Assembly: GCF_031851795.1 (NCBI RefSeq)
Contig: NZ_CP134696.1
Coordinates: 682,001-746,000 of the forward strand
Source: Pontibacter sp. G13
GTDB taxonomy: Bacteria > Bacteroidota > Bacteroidia > J057
DNA length: 64,000 bases
Reading direction: 5' to 3'
The notes beneath the pieces are model-generated. The model did not search any database. It was not told the DNA's origin and was given only the letters and a program-made list of their open reading frames with translations. Numbering within the stretch: the first letter of the stretch is position 1; every line of letters begins with the position of its first letter. The position numbers and the translations under genes are program-made. This document shows positions 1 to 8,641 of this stretch, in pieces.

Positions 1-2
1 AT

Positions 3-494
3 GCCATCATGCTCCTCCTTTCCTTTGCCTCGATGATGGGCTTCATTGGAAAGAATTACACGCCAAATCCTCATTTCCGTACCGAGCAACCCTTCCGCTT
101 CTACCTGACCATCGGGATCGTAGGACTATTTATAGGCATCCTCAGTGGACTGGTCGGTGCCGGTGGTGGCGTATTGGCCGTTCCTGTCTTGGTCATCATG
201 ATGGGACTTGAGATGAAAATGGCTGTAGGGACCTCACTGGCCATCATGGCAATCAAATCACTGTTGGGTTTTTTGGGAGATGTATTCATTTCTGGAAGTG
301 CCATCGAGTGGAATTTCCTCCTGATTATTACAGGAATGATGGTGGTCGGAATCTTCTTCGGCTCAGGAATCTCTAACCATATTTCGGGAGTGAGGCTCCG
401 AAAGAGTTTTGCGTGGTTCATCCTTTTTATGGTCGTATACATCCTGTCAAAGGAAACCGGCCTAATTCCCAATGACCTCATTGCCAGCAACTAG
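3..494 (+). CDS. TauE/SafE family permease (5' end outside window)
   Basis: C-terminal part of a sulfite/sulfonate exporter-type membrane protein; the reading frame is open to the window edge, so the true start lies upstream. The 163 visible residues contain the second half-repeat of the family: a hydrophobic helix with a Gly-rich 'GLVGAGGG' turn near residue 52, followed by at least three more helices. It is a paralogue of the next gene: both share 'IEWNFL' and 'SNH' motifs at the same positions. Family members move small organosulfur or sulfite anions across the inner membrane; the substrate here cannot be read from the sequence. A gap of about 110 bp separates it from the second copy, so co-transcription is likely. 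Confidence 0.85.
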   Translation, partial: AIMLLLSFASMMGFIGKNYTPNPHFRTEQPFRFYLTIGIVGLFIGILSGLVGAGGGVLAVPVLVIMMGLEMKMAVGTSLAIMAIKSLLGFLGDVFISGSAIEWNFLLIITGMMVVGIFFGSGISNHISGVRLRKSFAWFILFMVVYILSKETGLIPNDLIASN

Positions 495-605
495 GCATTT
501 TGGGTATTGAAAAATCGCCAATGCCCAACATCCAAGCCCACCAAAGGGAAACCAAAAATGCTTCTTTCAATCGTTTCTTCTGCAAAAAACGCCTAGATTC
601 GCGCC

Positions 606-1418
606 ATGGAATGGATAGGATATCTGTGTGCAGCCTCAATCGGAATCGTCATGGGATTGATGGGCAGTGGGGGCTCCATGATGCTTCCTGTGCTCGCCTA
701 CCTATTTGCGAAGGATGCCAACCTCACTTCTGCCTATTCCATTTTTGTGATTGGCTTGACCTCCATCATCGGGACATTCGGCAAGGTGCGGGAGGACATC
801 ATTCCCTACAAGGTCACCTTCGCCTTTTTGATTCCGGCGCTTCTTTCCACATGGTTTGCCAGATGGGCATTGGTCCCCATGGTACCTGAGCATCTGCTTG
901 AAATCGGGGATTTCGTCCTTGTTAAAAAGCAAGGGCTCCTCATCCTATTTGCGGTCATCTTGGTATTTTCCGGACTGTCCATGATCACGGGATTTGCCGA
1001 CAAACTGAAAGAGCGCAGCCAAGCCCATTTCTCCTGGCCTAGCCTGATCATCTCCGCCATTGTGATCGGTCTGCTTTCGGGCATGCTCGGCACGGGTGGT
1101 GGATTCATGATAGTTCCTGCCTTGATTATGACCGCCGGACTCGAGATCAAGGAAGCCGCAGCAGGAGCGCTAGTCATCGTAGCGGTGAAATCGCTGGTGG
1201 GATTCTTCGCAGGAGATGCCATTACGATGGGCGATCAGATCGAATGGAACTTCCTCGCCAAAGTCGCGGGCGTGATGATCACGGGTATCCTGCTGGGCAA
1301 CTGGCTCTCCAATCACCTTCCTGCCGAGCGCATCAAACGTGGATTTGCCTATATCACCTTGGCACTTGCCGTTTTTGTCCTTGGCAAAGAGATGATCTGG
1401 CCGCTATTGGCCCATTGA
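606..1418 (+). CDS. TauE/SafE family sulfite exporter-like permease
   Basis: Complete 270-residue inner-membrane protein with the internal two-fold repeat of the TauE/SafE family: 'GLMGSGGS' near residue 18 and 'GMLGTGGGF' near residue 160 mark the two Gly-rich re-entrant segments, each followed by several hydrophobic helices. Length is normal for the family. It follows a truncated paralogue on the same strand, so the pair probably forms a two-permease unit; whether they form a heteromer or have different substrates is unknown. No thiosulfate, sulfite or taurine enzyme is adjacent in the visible part, so the substrate remains open. The ATG at 606 gives a normal hydrophobic N-terminus. Confidence 0.9.
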   Translation: MEWIGYLCAASIGIVMGLMGSGGSMMLPVLAYLFAKDANLTSAYSIFVIGLTSIIGTFGKVREDIIPYKVTFAFLIPALLSTWFARWALVPMVPEHLLEIGDFVLVKKQGLLILFAVILVFSGLSMITGFADKLKERSQAHFSWPSLIISAIVIGLLSGMLGTGGGFMIVPALIMTAGLEIKEAAAGALVIVAVKSLVGFFAGDAITMGDQIEWNFLAKVAGVMITGILLGNWLSNHLPAERIKRGFAYITLALAVFVLGKEMIWPLLAH

Positions 1419-1717
1419 TTCCTCCCCATTCCCCCAAATGGGTGAGTAAGGATTCAGGCTGCCCGAGTAGAATTGCCTGTATGACTGCTCATTTTCTCCC
1501 AGATTTGTCAAAGCCCTTCCTTCTCCTTCTTTGCTGAATTCCCTCCTCAACGGAGACATTCTAGGCCCGAATTGTCCCCAACTGGCTTTCTGGAACCATA
1601 TTCCTGACCATTCCCCCCCAATCCCAACCTGTCAAACATCCGAGCGGATTCGCGCATGTAGTTAATTCAATAATATGCAATATTCAATTCAGAAAGTACA
1701 GAGCATACAGACGCATC
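1419..1717. other. Intergenic stretch without recognisable gene
   Basis: About 300 bp between the TauE/SafE pair and the thioredoxin-SPOR gene. I see no convincing ORF. The last 60 bp are AT-rich (around 1665-1700) and probably carry the promoter of the downstream gene, but no clean TTTG/TAnnTTTG pair can be named. Confidence 0.4.
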
Positions 1718-2602
1718 ATGAAAAACAATCGGAAAGCGAATCAACAAGCCAAATCGGCGCTTTCGCTCAAACTTGCCAAGCGGCTATATTCCGTGGTCGG
1801 GACTGCCTTGGCATTTGGGCTCTTATTTGTAGTCACCTATGATGTCGAGCAGGTCAGTGAGCGTAACCTGATGTACGCCACCAGCATGGACGACGCACTG
1901 TCTCAGGCATTCAGCGAGGACAAACAGTGCTTTGTCTTGTTTTATGCTGATTACTGCTATCCCTGCGATCGAATGGAGCGGATGTTTGCAGAGCACCCTC
2001 GGTTGATGGAAGTTCTCAACAGCAATTACACCCTATATAAAATCAATGCGTCCGACAGCTTTACGGGAGGAGATGAATTGGCACAATCCTATCAAGTAGA
2101 TGAGTTTCCGACCTGTATCATCACCGATGCTTCCGGTCGCGAGGTCAAGCGAATCACAGATGAGTTTGATCCTGATATCCTTTCCGAACACCTATTTGCG
2201 GCTCATGAATTGCGGACCATCCCGACCTCCATGGACAACGCCATGACTTTCGAGGCTGCTGATATGGACGCGATGGAATCCCTACTGCCCAATGGAGAAG
2301 GCTTGGAACCAGAATTCGGACTCATTGTGGGGAATTTCTCGACCTACTCCCAAGCCAAGGAAGCAGCTATCTCGGAGCGGAGAAAGTGGAACGGCGCTAT
2401 ATACATTCAGCCGGAAGGGAGCCACGAATTCAAGCTGATCATCGGCCCATTCACAGACAAAGATGAAGCAAAGGCTACCCGGTCCTTCCTCAAAATCTGG
2501 GAACAGGAGAAAACTCAACTCGTGAAGCTGAAGCACGAAAGGATATCCCTAGACGTCATTTTGGGTCAAGAATCACAGGCTAAACTGCCCGAAGAACATT
2601 AA
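1718..2602 (+). CDS. Membrane-anchored thioredoxin-fold protein with C-terminal SPOR domain
   Basis: 294 residues. A single N-terminal membrane segment (about residues 23-43, after a basic cytoplasmic stretch) anchors a thioredoxin-like domain at about 60-165 with the redox motif C-Y-P-C (near residue 83) and a cis-Pro loop 'EFPT' near 132. The last ~75 residues look like a SPOR domain ('GLIVGNFSTYSQAKEAA', then 'IIGPFTDKDEA'), the fold that binds denuded peptidoglycan glycan strands. The expected location is the periplasmic face of the inner membrane, with thiol-disulfide activity directed to cell-wall regions under remodelling. The domain assignments are from motifs; the combination is uncommon. 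No obvious operon partner: the next gene is on the opposite strand. Confidence 0.75.
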   Translation: MKNNRKANQQAKSALSLKLAKRLYSVVGTALAFGLLFVVTYDVEQVSERNLMYATSMDDALSQAFSEDKQCFVLFYADYCYPCDRMERMFAEHPRLMEVLNSNYTLYKINASDSFTGGDELAQSYQVDEFPTCIITDASGREVKRITDEFDPDILSEHLFAAHELRTIPTSMDNAMTFEAADMDAMESLLPNGEGLEPEFGLIVGNFSTYSQAKEAAISERRKWNGAIYIQPEGSHEFKLIIGPFTDKDEAKATRSFLKIWEQEKTQLVKLKHERISLDVILGQESQAKLPEEH

Positions 2603-2626
2603 TCCTTGAAGAAACAGATGACGGGG

Positions 2627-3058
2627 CTAGAAACGAAATAGCTTAAATTGAACCATCGGAGCGGAACCTACAGGGGCTGCTGAAACCGAAGACTTAGGCG
2701 GTACCTTGATCCAGACAGGTACCGTCATTTGATTTTCGGCTTTGAGTTCCAAATGGCAAAGGAAAGAGTATCCGGAAGGATTGCTGCGCGCGTATTGGGG
2801 CAATGTCTGATAACCTTGGGAGAGATTCAATCCAGCTGCGAAGGAATCAGAGGCAATCGGGGCCGGAGACACAGACAGGTTTGAATGAGGGAGGGAGAGC
2901 GAAAGTCTCTGAGAAATCGGCAATGAGGTAGAATCTGCCTGAGCGTGAAGTGCCGAAGTCCCGATCATTGCCCAGACCAAGAAAAAAGCCAGCCTCCTCG
3001 CCACAAGCGTGACAAGGAGGTGGAATATGGTTCGATATGTGATTACATGCCTTCCCAC
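2627..3058 (-). CDS. Small exported hypothetical protein
   Basis: Up to 143 residues, not recognised. A Sec signal is clear: a hydrophobic stretch ending 'GTSALHA' before 'QADS'. The reading frame starts with GTG at 3058, overlapping the end of the DUF2911 gene by 16 bp; a second GTG at 3004 would give a more typical short signal peptide (125 residues). The mature part is Ser/Pro-rich with a possible beta-strand pair near the C-terminus and ends in '..FKLFRF', an aromatic end often seen in outer-membrane or secreted proteins. Translational coupling with the upstream DUF2911 gene is likely. Function unknown. Confidence 0.55.
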   Translation of the reverse strand: MGRHVITYRTIFHLLVTLVARRLAFFLVWAMIGTSALHAQADSTSLPISQRLSLSLPHSNLSVSPAPIASDSFAAGLNLSQGYQTLPQYARSNPSGYSFLCHLELKAENQMTVPVWIKVPPKSSVSAAPVGSAPMVQFKLFRF

Positions 3059-3894
3059 TCAGCGATCAAGTCGGAGTTGATTTTTACGTAATCGGCATTG
3101 CTAGCTTCTTCAGCCAAAGCTTTAGCTTTCTTGGCGGTAGCGATTGCATCAGCAGTGTCACCTTTCTTGCCCAAGATGCGAGCTTTCATGGTCATCACCC
3201 AGAAGCGGTCTCCCTGCTCCAAAGACATGTTGATCCACTCAAGCGCCTTGTCCAAGTCGCGATCAGTGTTGTAGTAGTAAGTTGCAGCCTGGAAGTAAGG
3301 ATAGTATCCAGGACCAGCCATGGTAGACTCGATCTGCTTCATTACTCGGCTATCCACCTCAGTTTCGATGTCGATGGTTACCATGGTGCTTTCCCAAGCC
3401 AAAGTCAGGGTAGCGGAATTGTCAGTCAAATCGTCAAACATGAACATCATGCTCTCGACAGACATAGGCAATTTTTTGGAAGGTACAGTAAAACGTACCA
3501 CCTCGTTGGCCTCTTCGTATTTGGCTACGTTACCGCCCAACTTCAAGTCGCTGTACAACATGAATGTCCATTCGGAAGCTGTTGGGATAGAGTACAAAGC
3601 ATAAGTACCAGCTTTCACGTCTTTTCCGCCGAATTTCACATCGTCGGAGAAAGTGATTTGTGTGGAAGAGTTGGCACCCGTACGCCATACTTTGTCGAAA
3701 GGAACGAGATCACCGAAAACGGTACGTCCCTTCACGCCTGGGCGAGAGTACATTACAGATACGTCAGTCAATCCCACTGTTTGCTCAACCTTGGCTGCTG
3801 GGCTTGGTGCTGGCATGTCGATCTGAGCTTGAACGGAAACCGCCATCAAGGCCATCAAGATCCATGCAGAAAGGCTGGTAATTACTCGTTTCAT
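3043..3894 (-). CDS. DUF2911 family exported protein
   Basis: 283 residues. A Sec signal peptide ending 'SVQA' precedes the DUF2911 domain (about residues 28-170), recognisable by 'PSPAAKVEQTVG', 'YSRPGVKGRTVFG', 'VWRTGANSST' and 'AGTYALYSIP', the signature of this Bacteroidota-rich periplasmic family of unknown biochemical role. The last ~90 residues are helical and TPR-like (alternating Ala/Leu helices with 'DLDKALEWINMSLEQGD'). Codon use favours highly expressed codons, suggesting abundant expression, which is inference. It precedes and slightly overlaps a small exported hypothetical gene on the same strand. Confidence 0.88.
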   Translation of the reverse strand: MKRVITSLSAWILMALMAVSVQAQIDMPAPSPAAKVEQTVGLTDVSVMYSRPGVKGRTVFGDLVPFDKVWRTGANSSTQITFSDDVKFGGKDVKAGTYALYSIPTASEWTFMLYSDLKLGGNVAKYEEANEVVRFTVPSKKLPMSVESMMFMFDDLTDNSATLTLAWESTMVTIDIETEVDSRVMKQIESTMAGPGYYPYFQAATYYYNTDRDLDKALEWINMSLEQGDRFWVMTMKARILGKKGDTADAIATAKKAKALAEEASNADYVKINSDLIAEWEGM

Positions 3895-4091
3895 TGTTTG
3901 GAGGAATTTGTAAGGTCCCTTGTGAAAAGCCGTAAGCTAGGAAATCACCCTCACAACAACAACCCGTCGGACAGGTCTTACGCCCAACGTGGGGATTTGT
4001 ACGCTAAACGGCGCGATGTCACATTCGGAAAGAAAACCCCTTTACTTATTACGAAATTTGGTAGTTATTCCGATACCAAAATTGCCCTTGT

Positions 4092-4958
4092 ATGAAATCA
4101 GGATCTCTGACACTGGCCTGGCTTCTCTGTATCGTTTTGATCCTCCCTACCTACTCCATTGCCCAATCTTCCGGTGAGCCTGCCGAATCTACCGAGGCGC
4201 CTAAAAAGAAAAAGAAGAAAGGGGAATCTGACCTTCCTCCACCCATGCTAGCGGCGCAATACGTCGAGGCACATTTTCCCTATGCCACCCATGTCCGGAA
4301 GCAGGACGATGGAGAATCTGGCATCACCTACACCTTGGTTCAAGACAACCGAGCGACCATTGTATCATTTGACAAGCAAGGTCTCTGGCGAGGTACATCG
4401 AGTATTTTGAATGACTTTCAAATACCCGCCCAAGTCCAGCGCGTAGTAGATGGCATGCAGGTTCCTTTCAAGTGGAAACTCAAAATCGAGCGTCCCGAAT
4501 CCCGACCTGCTTTTGTCATCTTCACCGAAAATCCCCAAGTGATCCAGACAGCTTTCGATGAAAATTCAGAGGAAGAGTGGATTGAGTGCGTTTTCGGAGG
4601 AATGCTCATCAACAATCCCCAAATCCGTGGCAAACTCTATGTGGTTGGCGAGGAAATGGGGATCATTCCGCCGGAGGAATTCACCTGTATCGGTCTCATG
4701 ATTGCGGCCGATGGCTACGCTTTGCCCCAGAAAGAGCTGAAAAGTTTACTGGAGGCTGAACTCATCCACTATCCGGGAGATTTCAAATCCAGTGATTGGC
4801 GTCCCGGTTCCAAATGGTCGCCAAATGACCAATGGATTGCCGGTGCCACTTGGGAGCCCCAAGCCTCTTGGTATCCTAGCGAGGGATGGATCAGACAGGA
4901 TTATGTGGCATCTGCCGAAGATGAAGCTGCTGATGCGGAGGAGGAAGAGGCTCCATAG
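4092..4958 (+). CDS. Exported protein with PepSY-like region and Trp-rich C-terminus
   Basis: 288 residues, not assigned to a family with certainty. The signal peptide ends 'YSIAQS'; a Lys-rich linker (six consecutive Lys-type residues near 37-42) follows. Residues ~55-150 resemble two tandem PepSY-like (BLIP-fold, beta-lactamase-inhibitor-protein-like) repeats by pattern: 'YVEAHFPYATHV..QDDGESGITYTLV..' and a later 'IPAQVQRVVDGM..'. The C-terminal part has a run of Trp spaced every five to seven residues (SSDW, SKW, DQW, ATW, ASW, EGW), which may form a binding surface or strand edge. An acidic tail ends the protein. Downstream acyltransferase is on the same strand. Confidence 0.6.
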   Translation: MKSGSLTLAWLLCIVLILPTYSIAQSSGEPAESTEAPKKKKKKGESDLPPPMLAAQYVEAHFPYATHVRKQDDGESGITYTLVQDNRATIVSFDKQGLWRGTSSILNDFQIPAQVQRVVDGMQVPFKWKLKIERPESRPAFVIFTENPQVIQTAFDENSEEEWIECVFGGMLINNPQIRGKLYVVGEEMGIIPPEEFTCIGLMIAADGYALPQKELKSLLEAELIHYPGDFKSSDWRPGSKWSPNDQWIAGATWEPQASWYPSEGWIRQDYVASAEDEAADAEEEEAP

Positions 4959-5130
4959 CCCAAGCAAGTATAATGGACCGAAAATCCTGAATGCGCCCGA
5001 CAAAGTCCTTACCTTTGATCGGGTTTTTCGTTTAAGGGCCCATCGGTCCCCCTTGCGATTGTCCAAGTGCCGGCTCGAAGGCAGACATGGATCTGCTCGC
5101 CGAGTTCATTCACCAGAAAAACTTCTCTCA

Positions 5131-6105
5131 TTGCGTAAATCCCTCCAAAACCTCGCCTATTATCTTGTTTTGGGACTCACCTTGGCGATCTCGCGATTGC
5201 CATTTTGGGTGCTGTATCGGATTAGTGATGTCGTATTCTTCCTTGCCTACTGGGTCTTCAAATATCGTAGGAAGGTGGTCAGAGACAATATCGACCGATC
5301 CTTCCCCAATCGAAGCGAAGCTGAACGCACACAGATCGAACGCAAGTTTTATCGGCATCTCGCAGACCTCATGGTGGAAGTGGTCAAGGGGGCCACACTT
5401 GGCGATCGCGCCCTCAAACGCCGTGTCAAAGTGCGCAATCCGGAGATGTTCACCGAAATCATGGAACGTGGCGCCAGCTCCATTCTTCTGACTTCCCATC
5501 TGGGAAACTTCGAATTCCTCTGCCAATACATGGATATTCAATTCGGGTCCAAGGTGCCTTCCTATGCGATTTACACGAAGTTATCCAATCCCATATCTGA
5601 GCGGCTTGTCCAATATATCCGCGGTCGCCGAGGCCTTCAGTTGATCCCAATGCAACATGCCATGATCAAGGTCATGCGTGCCCTGAAGGAAGAGACCTGT
5701 GTGGTGGGTTTTTTGGCGGATCAGTCTCCACATCGTGGCCAGCGTAACTACTACACCGATTTTCTCCATCAATTGACCGCCGTACATACCAGTGTGGCCA
5801 AGTTTGCCCTGAAGACCAAATCTCCCATTTACTATGCGGATATGCGGAAAGTGGCTCGGGGCAGGTACGAGGTCGAATTGATCAAAATGGACACCGAATC
5901 ATTCCTCCCTTACAGCGATACCCACATTCGGGATTACACCGATTTTCAGGTAAAAACGCTGGAAAAGGCCATCGAGGAACAGCCTGAGATTTGGTTGTGG
6001 TCGCATCGTAGATGGAAATTGAAGCCCAAGCCGGGCGATTATGTTGCGGGCTCAGGAGTTGTGGCCGAGCCTGTCCCGACAGAGGACAAAAAACCGTCAT
6101 TATAG
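5131..6105 (+). CDS. LpxL/HtrB-type lysophospholipid acyltransferase
   Basis: Lipid A late acyltransferase family. The inner-membrane protein transfers an acyl chain from acyl-ACP to a lipid A precursor. The family's H-x4-E motif is seen in 'SHLGNFE', followed by 'FLADQSP' and C-terminal 'WLWSHRRWK', both typical. A N-terminal hydrophobic helix ('YYLVLGLTLAISRLPFWVLY') aligns with the usual family start, so I chose TTG at 5131 (324 residues). The frame stays open upstream to 4792, but that extension would overlap the previous gene and reads as low-complexity, unrelated sequence. Adjacent YbaB and GT2 genes are on the same strand; the GT2 gene could act on the same envelope glycolipid. Confidence 0.88.
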   Translation: MRKSLQNLAYYLVLGLTLAISRLPFWVLYRISDVVFFLAYWVFKYRRKVVRDNIDRSFPNRSEAERTQIERKFYRHLADLMVEVVKGATLGDRALKRRVKVRNPEMFTEIMERGASSILLTSHLGNFEFLCQYMDIQFGSKVPSYAIYTKLSNPISERLVQYIRGRRGLQLIPMQHAMIKVMRALKEETCVVGFLADQSPHRGQRNYYTDFLHQLTAVHTSVAKFALKTKSPIYYADMRKVARGRYEVELIKMDTESFLPYSDTHIRDYTDFQVKTLEKAIEEQPEIWLWSHRRWKLKPKPGDYVAGSGVVAEPVPTEDKKPSL

Positions 6106-6241
6106 GTCAGATTGGCTTGAGATTTGAAGTCTATGAGGTTGACCCAAAACGCTGGGTTCGCTAATTTCGTTGTTAGTTTGTTCTACGCCGTGCGGCGCGA
6201 TTCGGGCGAGTGCTCGACTTAGGACACAAAGCAAATAATAC

Positions 6242-6580
6242 ATGTTCAATCTATCTGATATGATGGGCAAATTTCAGGAGATGCAAAGTCGCCTGAATGA
6301 AGCCAAGGAAAATTTGGATAACATCATCGTGGAATCCGAAGCTGGTGGGGGAATGGTACGGGTCAAGGCGAATGCCAGCCGGAAAATCCTGAAAATCGAG
6401 GTAGATCCAGATATCATCGACAAGAACGATCCTGAAATCATGACTGACCTCATCACCGCTGCCGTCAACAAGGCGCTTACTCAAGCCGAAGCACGTGGTC
6501 AGGAGGAATTGCAGGGTGCGACCAAGGGCCTTATGCCCAATATTCCCGGGCTGGATTTGGGCAAATTCGGAATTTCCTAA
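6242..6580 (+). CDS. YbaB/EbfC family nucleoid-associated protein
   Basis: 112 residues, the usual size. Small DNA-binding dimer of the YbaB/EbfC family: N-terminal helix 'MMGKFQEMQSRLNEAKENL', then the beta-strand block 'GGGMVRVKANASRKILKIEVDP', then the second helix with 'DLITAAVNKAL'. The 'GGG-V-V-ANA' pattern is diagnostic. In many bacteria this gene sits beside dnaX/recR; here it lies between an acyltransferase and a glycosyltransferase, a position that gives no functional clue. Confidence 0.95.
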   Translation: MFNLSDMMGKFQEMQSRLNEAKENLDNIIVESEAGGGMVRVKANASRKILKIEVDPDIIDKNDPEIMTDLITAAVNKALTQAEARGQEELQGATKGLMPNIPGLDLGKFGIS

Positions 6581-6685
6581 TTCAGGAAATTCAAATTCCT
6601 CCCGCTAGATTGGTCATATAATCGTATGTTTGCGCCTGAATCCGCTTGTGTGGTTTCGGGCGCGTTTCGTTAAATCTGGTCTACT

Positions 6686-7738
6686 ATGCCTCCTGTTACG
6701 GTCGTCATTCTCAATTGGAACGGAAAACATTGGCTTGAGCAATTCTTGCCCTCTGTCATGCAATCCACCTATCCAGACCTCCACGTGCTGGTGATGGACA
6801 ATGCCTCGACAGACGACAGTGTAACGTTCCTCCAAGCCGAGTACCCAGACGTTCAGGTGGAAGTTCTCCCGGAGAATTACGGATTCACTGGCGGCAACAA
6901 CCGCGCACTCCCTTATATCGAAACCCCCTATTTCGTCCTGCTCAACAGCGACGTTGAAGTCACCCCCGGCTGGCTGGAACCTTTGGTAGCATTGGCGGAA
7001 TCTGATCCAAAAATTGCCTCTGTACAGCCCAAGATCAAGGCGCATTTCGACAAAGCCCTATTCGAATATGCCGGCGCATGTGGTGGGTTCATGGATTCAT
7101 TGAGCTATCCATTCTGCCGAGGTCGAATGTTTGACGACTTGGAGGCCGACATGGGCCAATACGACACCTCCATGGACATTTTCTGGGCATCTGGCGCGTG
7201 CTGTCTGCTCAGAACCGATGTCGTGCAGGAAATCGGCTTATTCGAGGAGTCCTTCTTTGCCCACATGGAAGAAATCGACTTTTGCTGGCGCGCCAAGAGT
7301 TTTGGATACCGCGTCATGGTCGAGCCCCAATCGGTCGTGTATCATGTTGGGGGCGGCTCACTGCCAAAATCCAATCCCAAAAAGACCTACCTCAATATCC
7401 GGAACAGCCTCGCTTGCATGCGCAAGAATCTCCCGGACGGTCAAGTATTTTCAAAGATCTTCGCCAGATTGATCCTCGATGGTGTTTGGGCGTTCAAATC
7501 CTTGCTTCGAGGAGATTTCGGAACCATTGGAGCCATCATCAAGGCGCATTGGCACTTCTTCGGAAAACTCGGATTCTGGGCAAAGCGCCGCAAAGAAATC
7601 TACGGCCCCAAAGGTCCACAACCCATCCAGACCGGCGTCTATCCGGGTAGTGTCGTATGGCAATACTTCGGAAAAGGCGTCAAGAAATGGGGAGATCTGA
7701 TGGGACAACCCACCCGAGAAGCTGTCAAGGAATCCTGA
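6686..7738 (+). CDS. Family 2 glycosyltransferase
   Basis: 350-residue GT-A fold transferase. The N-terminal strand 'VVILNWNG' and 'VMDNASTDDS' bind the nucleotide-sugar, 'NYGFTGGNN' is the conserved loop typical of rhamnosyl/WsbD-like GT2 enzymes, and 'LLNSDVEV' is the DxD-like metal site. 'HMEEIDFCWRAKSFGYRV' is the acceptor-side motif carrying the likely catalytic acid residues. Probably adds a sugar to cell-surface polysaccharide or glycolipid at the cytoplasmic membrane; the donor cannot be assigned. A 148-bp tandem repeat array begins about 75 bp after the stop. Confidence 0.93.
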   Translation: MPPVTVVILNWNGKHWLEQFLPSVMQSTYPDLHVLVMDNASTDDSVTFLQAEYPDVQVEVLPENYGFTGGNNRALPYIETPYFVLLNSDVEVTPGWLEPLVALAESDPKIASVQPKIKAHFDKALFEYAGACGGFMDSLSYPFCRGRMFDDLEADMGQYDTSMDIFWASGACCLLRTDVVQEIGLFEESFFAHMEEIDFCWRAKSFGYRVMVEPQSVVYHVGGGSLPKSNPKKTYLNIRNSLACMRKNLPDGQVFSKIFARLILDGVWAFKSLLRGDFGTIGAIIKAHWHFFGKLGFWAKRRKEIYGPKGPQPIQTGVYPGSVVWQYFGKGVKKWGDLMGQPTREAVKES

Positions 7739-7814
7739 TTCCCGGTTAAATTTCAAGCAAAAATCCCCTCCCAAAAGCAAGGTTCTGATCGGACCTTCGA
7801 AGTAGTGTATGCTT

Positions 7815-8588
7815 GAGGTTCCGGATAGGCACAGTTGCAGCCAAAACCAATTTCCCTTGATAATGGATGAATCCTTGTTTTGAAGCGAAAATGGGCAGAT
7901 TTGGGTTCTCCCGAAGCCATTTTTGCAGGACATAGTGGGCTATTTCAGAAAAATGGCGAACTGAGGTTCCGGATAGGCACAGTTGCAGCCAAAACCAATT
8001 TCCCTTGATAATGGATGAATCCTTGTTTTGAAGCGAAAATGGGCAGATTCGGGTTCTCCCGAAGCCATTTTTGCAGGGCATAGTGAGCTATTTCCCAAAA
8101 ATGGCGAACTGAGGTTCCGGATAGGCACAGTTGCAGCCAAAACCAATTTCCCTTGATAATGGATGAATGCTTGTTTTGAAGCGAAAATGGGCAGATTCGG
8201 GTTCTCCCGAAGCCATTTTTGCAGGACATAGTGGGCTATTTCCCAAAAATGGTGAACTGAGGTTCCGGATAGGCACAGTTGCAGCCAAAACCAATTTCCC
8301 TTGAAAATGGATGAATCCTTGTTTTGAAGCGGAAATGGGCAGATTCGGGTTCTCCTGAAGCCATTTTTGCAGGACATAGTGGGCTATTTCCCAAAAATGG
8401 CGAACTGAGGTTCCGGATAGGCACAGTTGCAGCCAAAACCAATTTCCCTTGATAATGGATGAATCCTTGTTTTGAAGCGAAAATGGGCAGATTCGGGTTC
8501 TCCCGAAGCCATTTTTGCAGGACATAGTGGGCTATTTCCGAAAAAATGGCGAGAGGAGGTTCCGGATATGCACATTTGCAGCCAAAAC
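7815..8588 (+). repeat. 148-bp tandem repeat array (5 full units plus a partial sixth)
   Basis: Unit starts at 7815, 7963, 8111, 8259, 8407 and 8556 (last one truncated after about 33 bp); spacing is exactly 148 bp for the first four steps. Units differ at only a few positions. Each contains an outer stem (GCGAAAATGG with CCATTTTTGC), an inner stem (TTCGGG/CCCGAA, loop TTCT), and a downstream AAAAATGGC that could pair with the same GCCATTTTT arm instead. Since 148 is not a multiple of three, the antisense reading frames change from unit to unit, which argues against a coding array. Strand '+' reflects the orientation in which stem substitutions keep G-U pairs. Function unknown. Confidence 0.95.
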
Positions 8589-8592
8589 AAAA

Positions 8593-8617
8593 AACCGTTC
8601 AGTAGAACTGAACGGTT
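8593..8617 (-). terminator. Bidirectional hairpin terminator
   Basis: Perfect 11-bp stem (AACCGTTCAGT / ACTGAACGGTT) with a 3-nt loop, flanked by A-tracts on the left and T-tracts on the right. It ends the minus-strand gene at 8642-8887 and would also stop any transcript leaving the repeat array on the + strand. Confidence 0.85.
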
Positions 8618-8641
8618 AATTTTTTCGAGGACGAGTATTCC

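Noticed and set aside
4792-5130. N-terminal extension of the acyltransferase
   Set aside because: It overlaps the preceding gene in another frame and its sequence is Arg/Pro-rich and unlike a membrane-protein start.
7815-8588. CRISPR array
   Set aside because: Units are 148 bp with no unique spacers; no cas gene nearby.
7451-8590. Series of minus-strand ORFs with MSCKNGFGRT-like starts
   Set aside because: They arise because the 148-bp units are read in shifting frames; starts repeat every 148 bp and products overlap one another in different frames.
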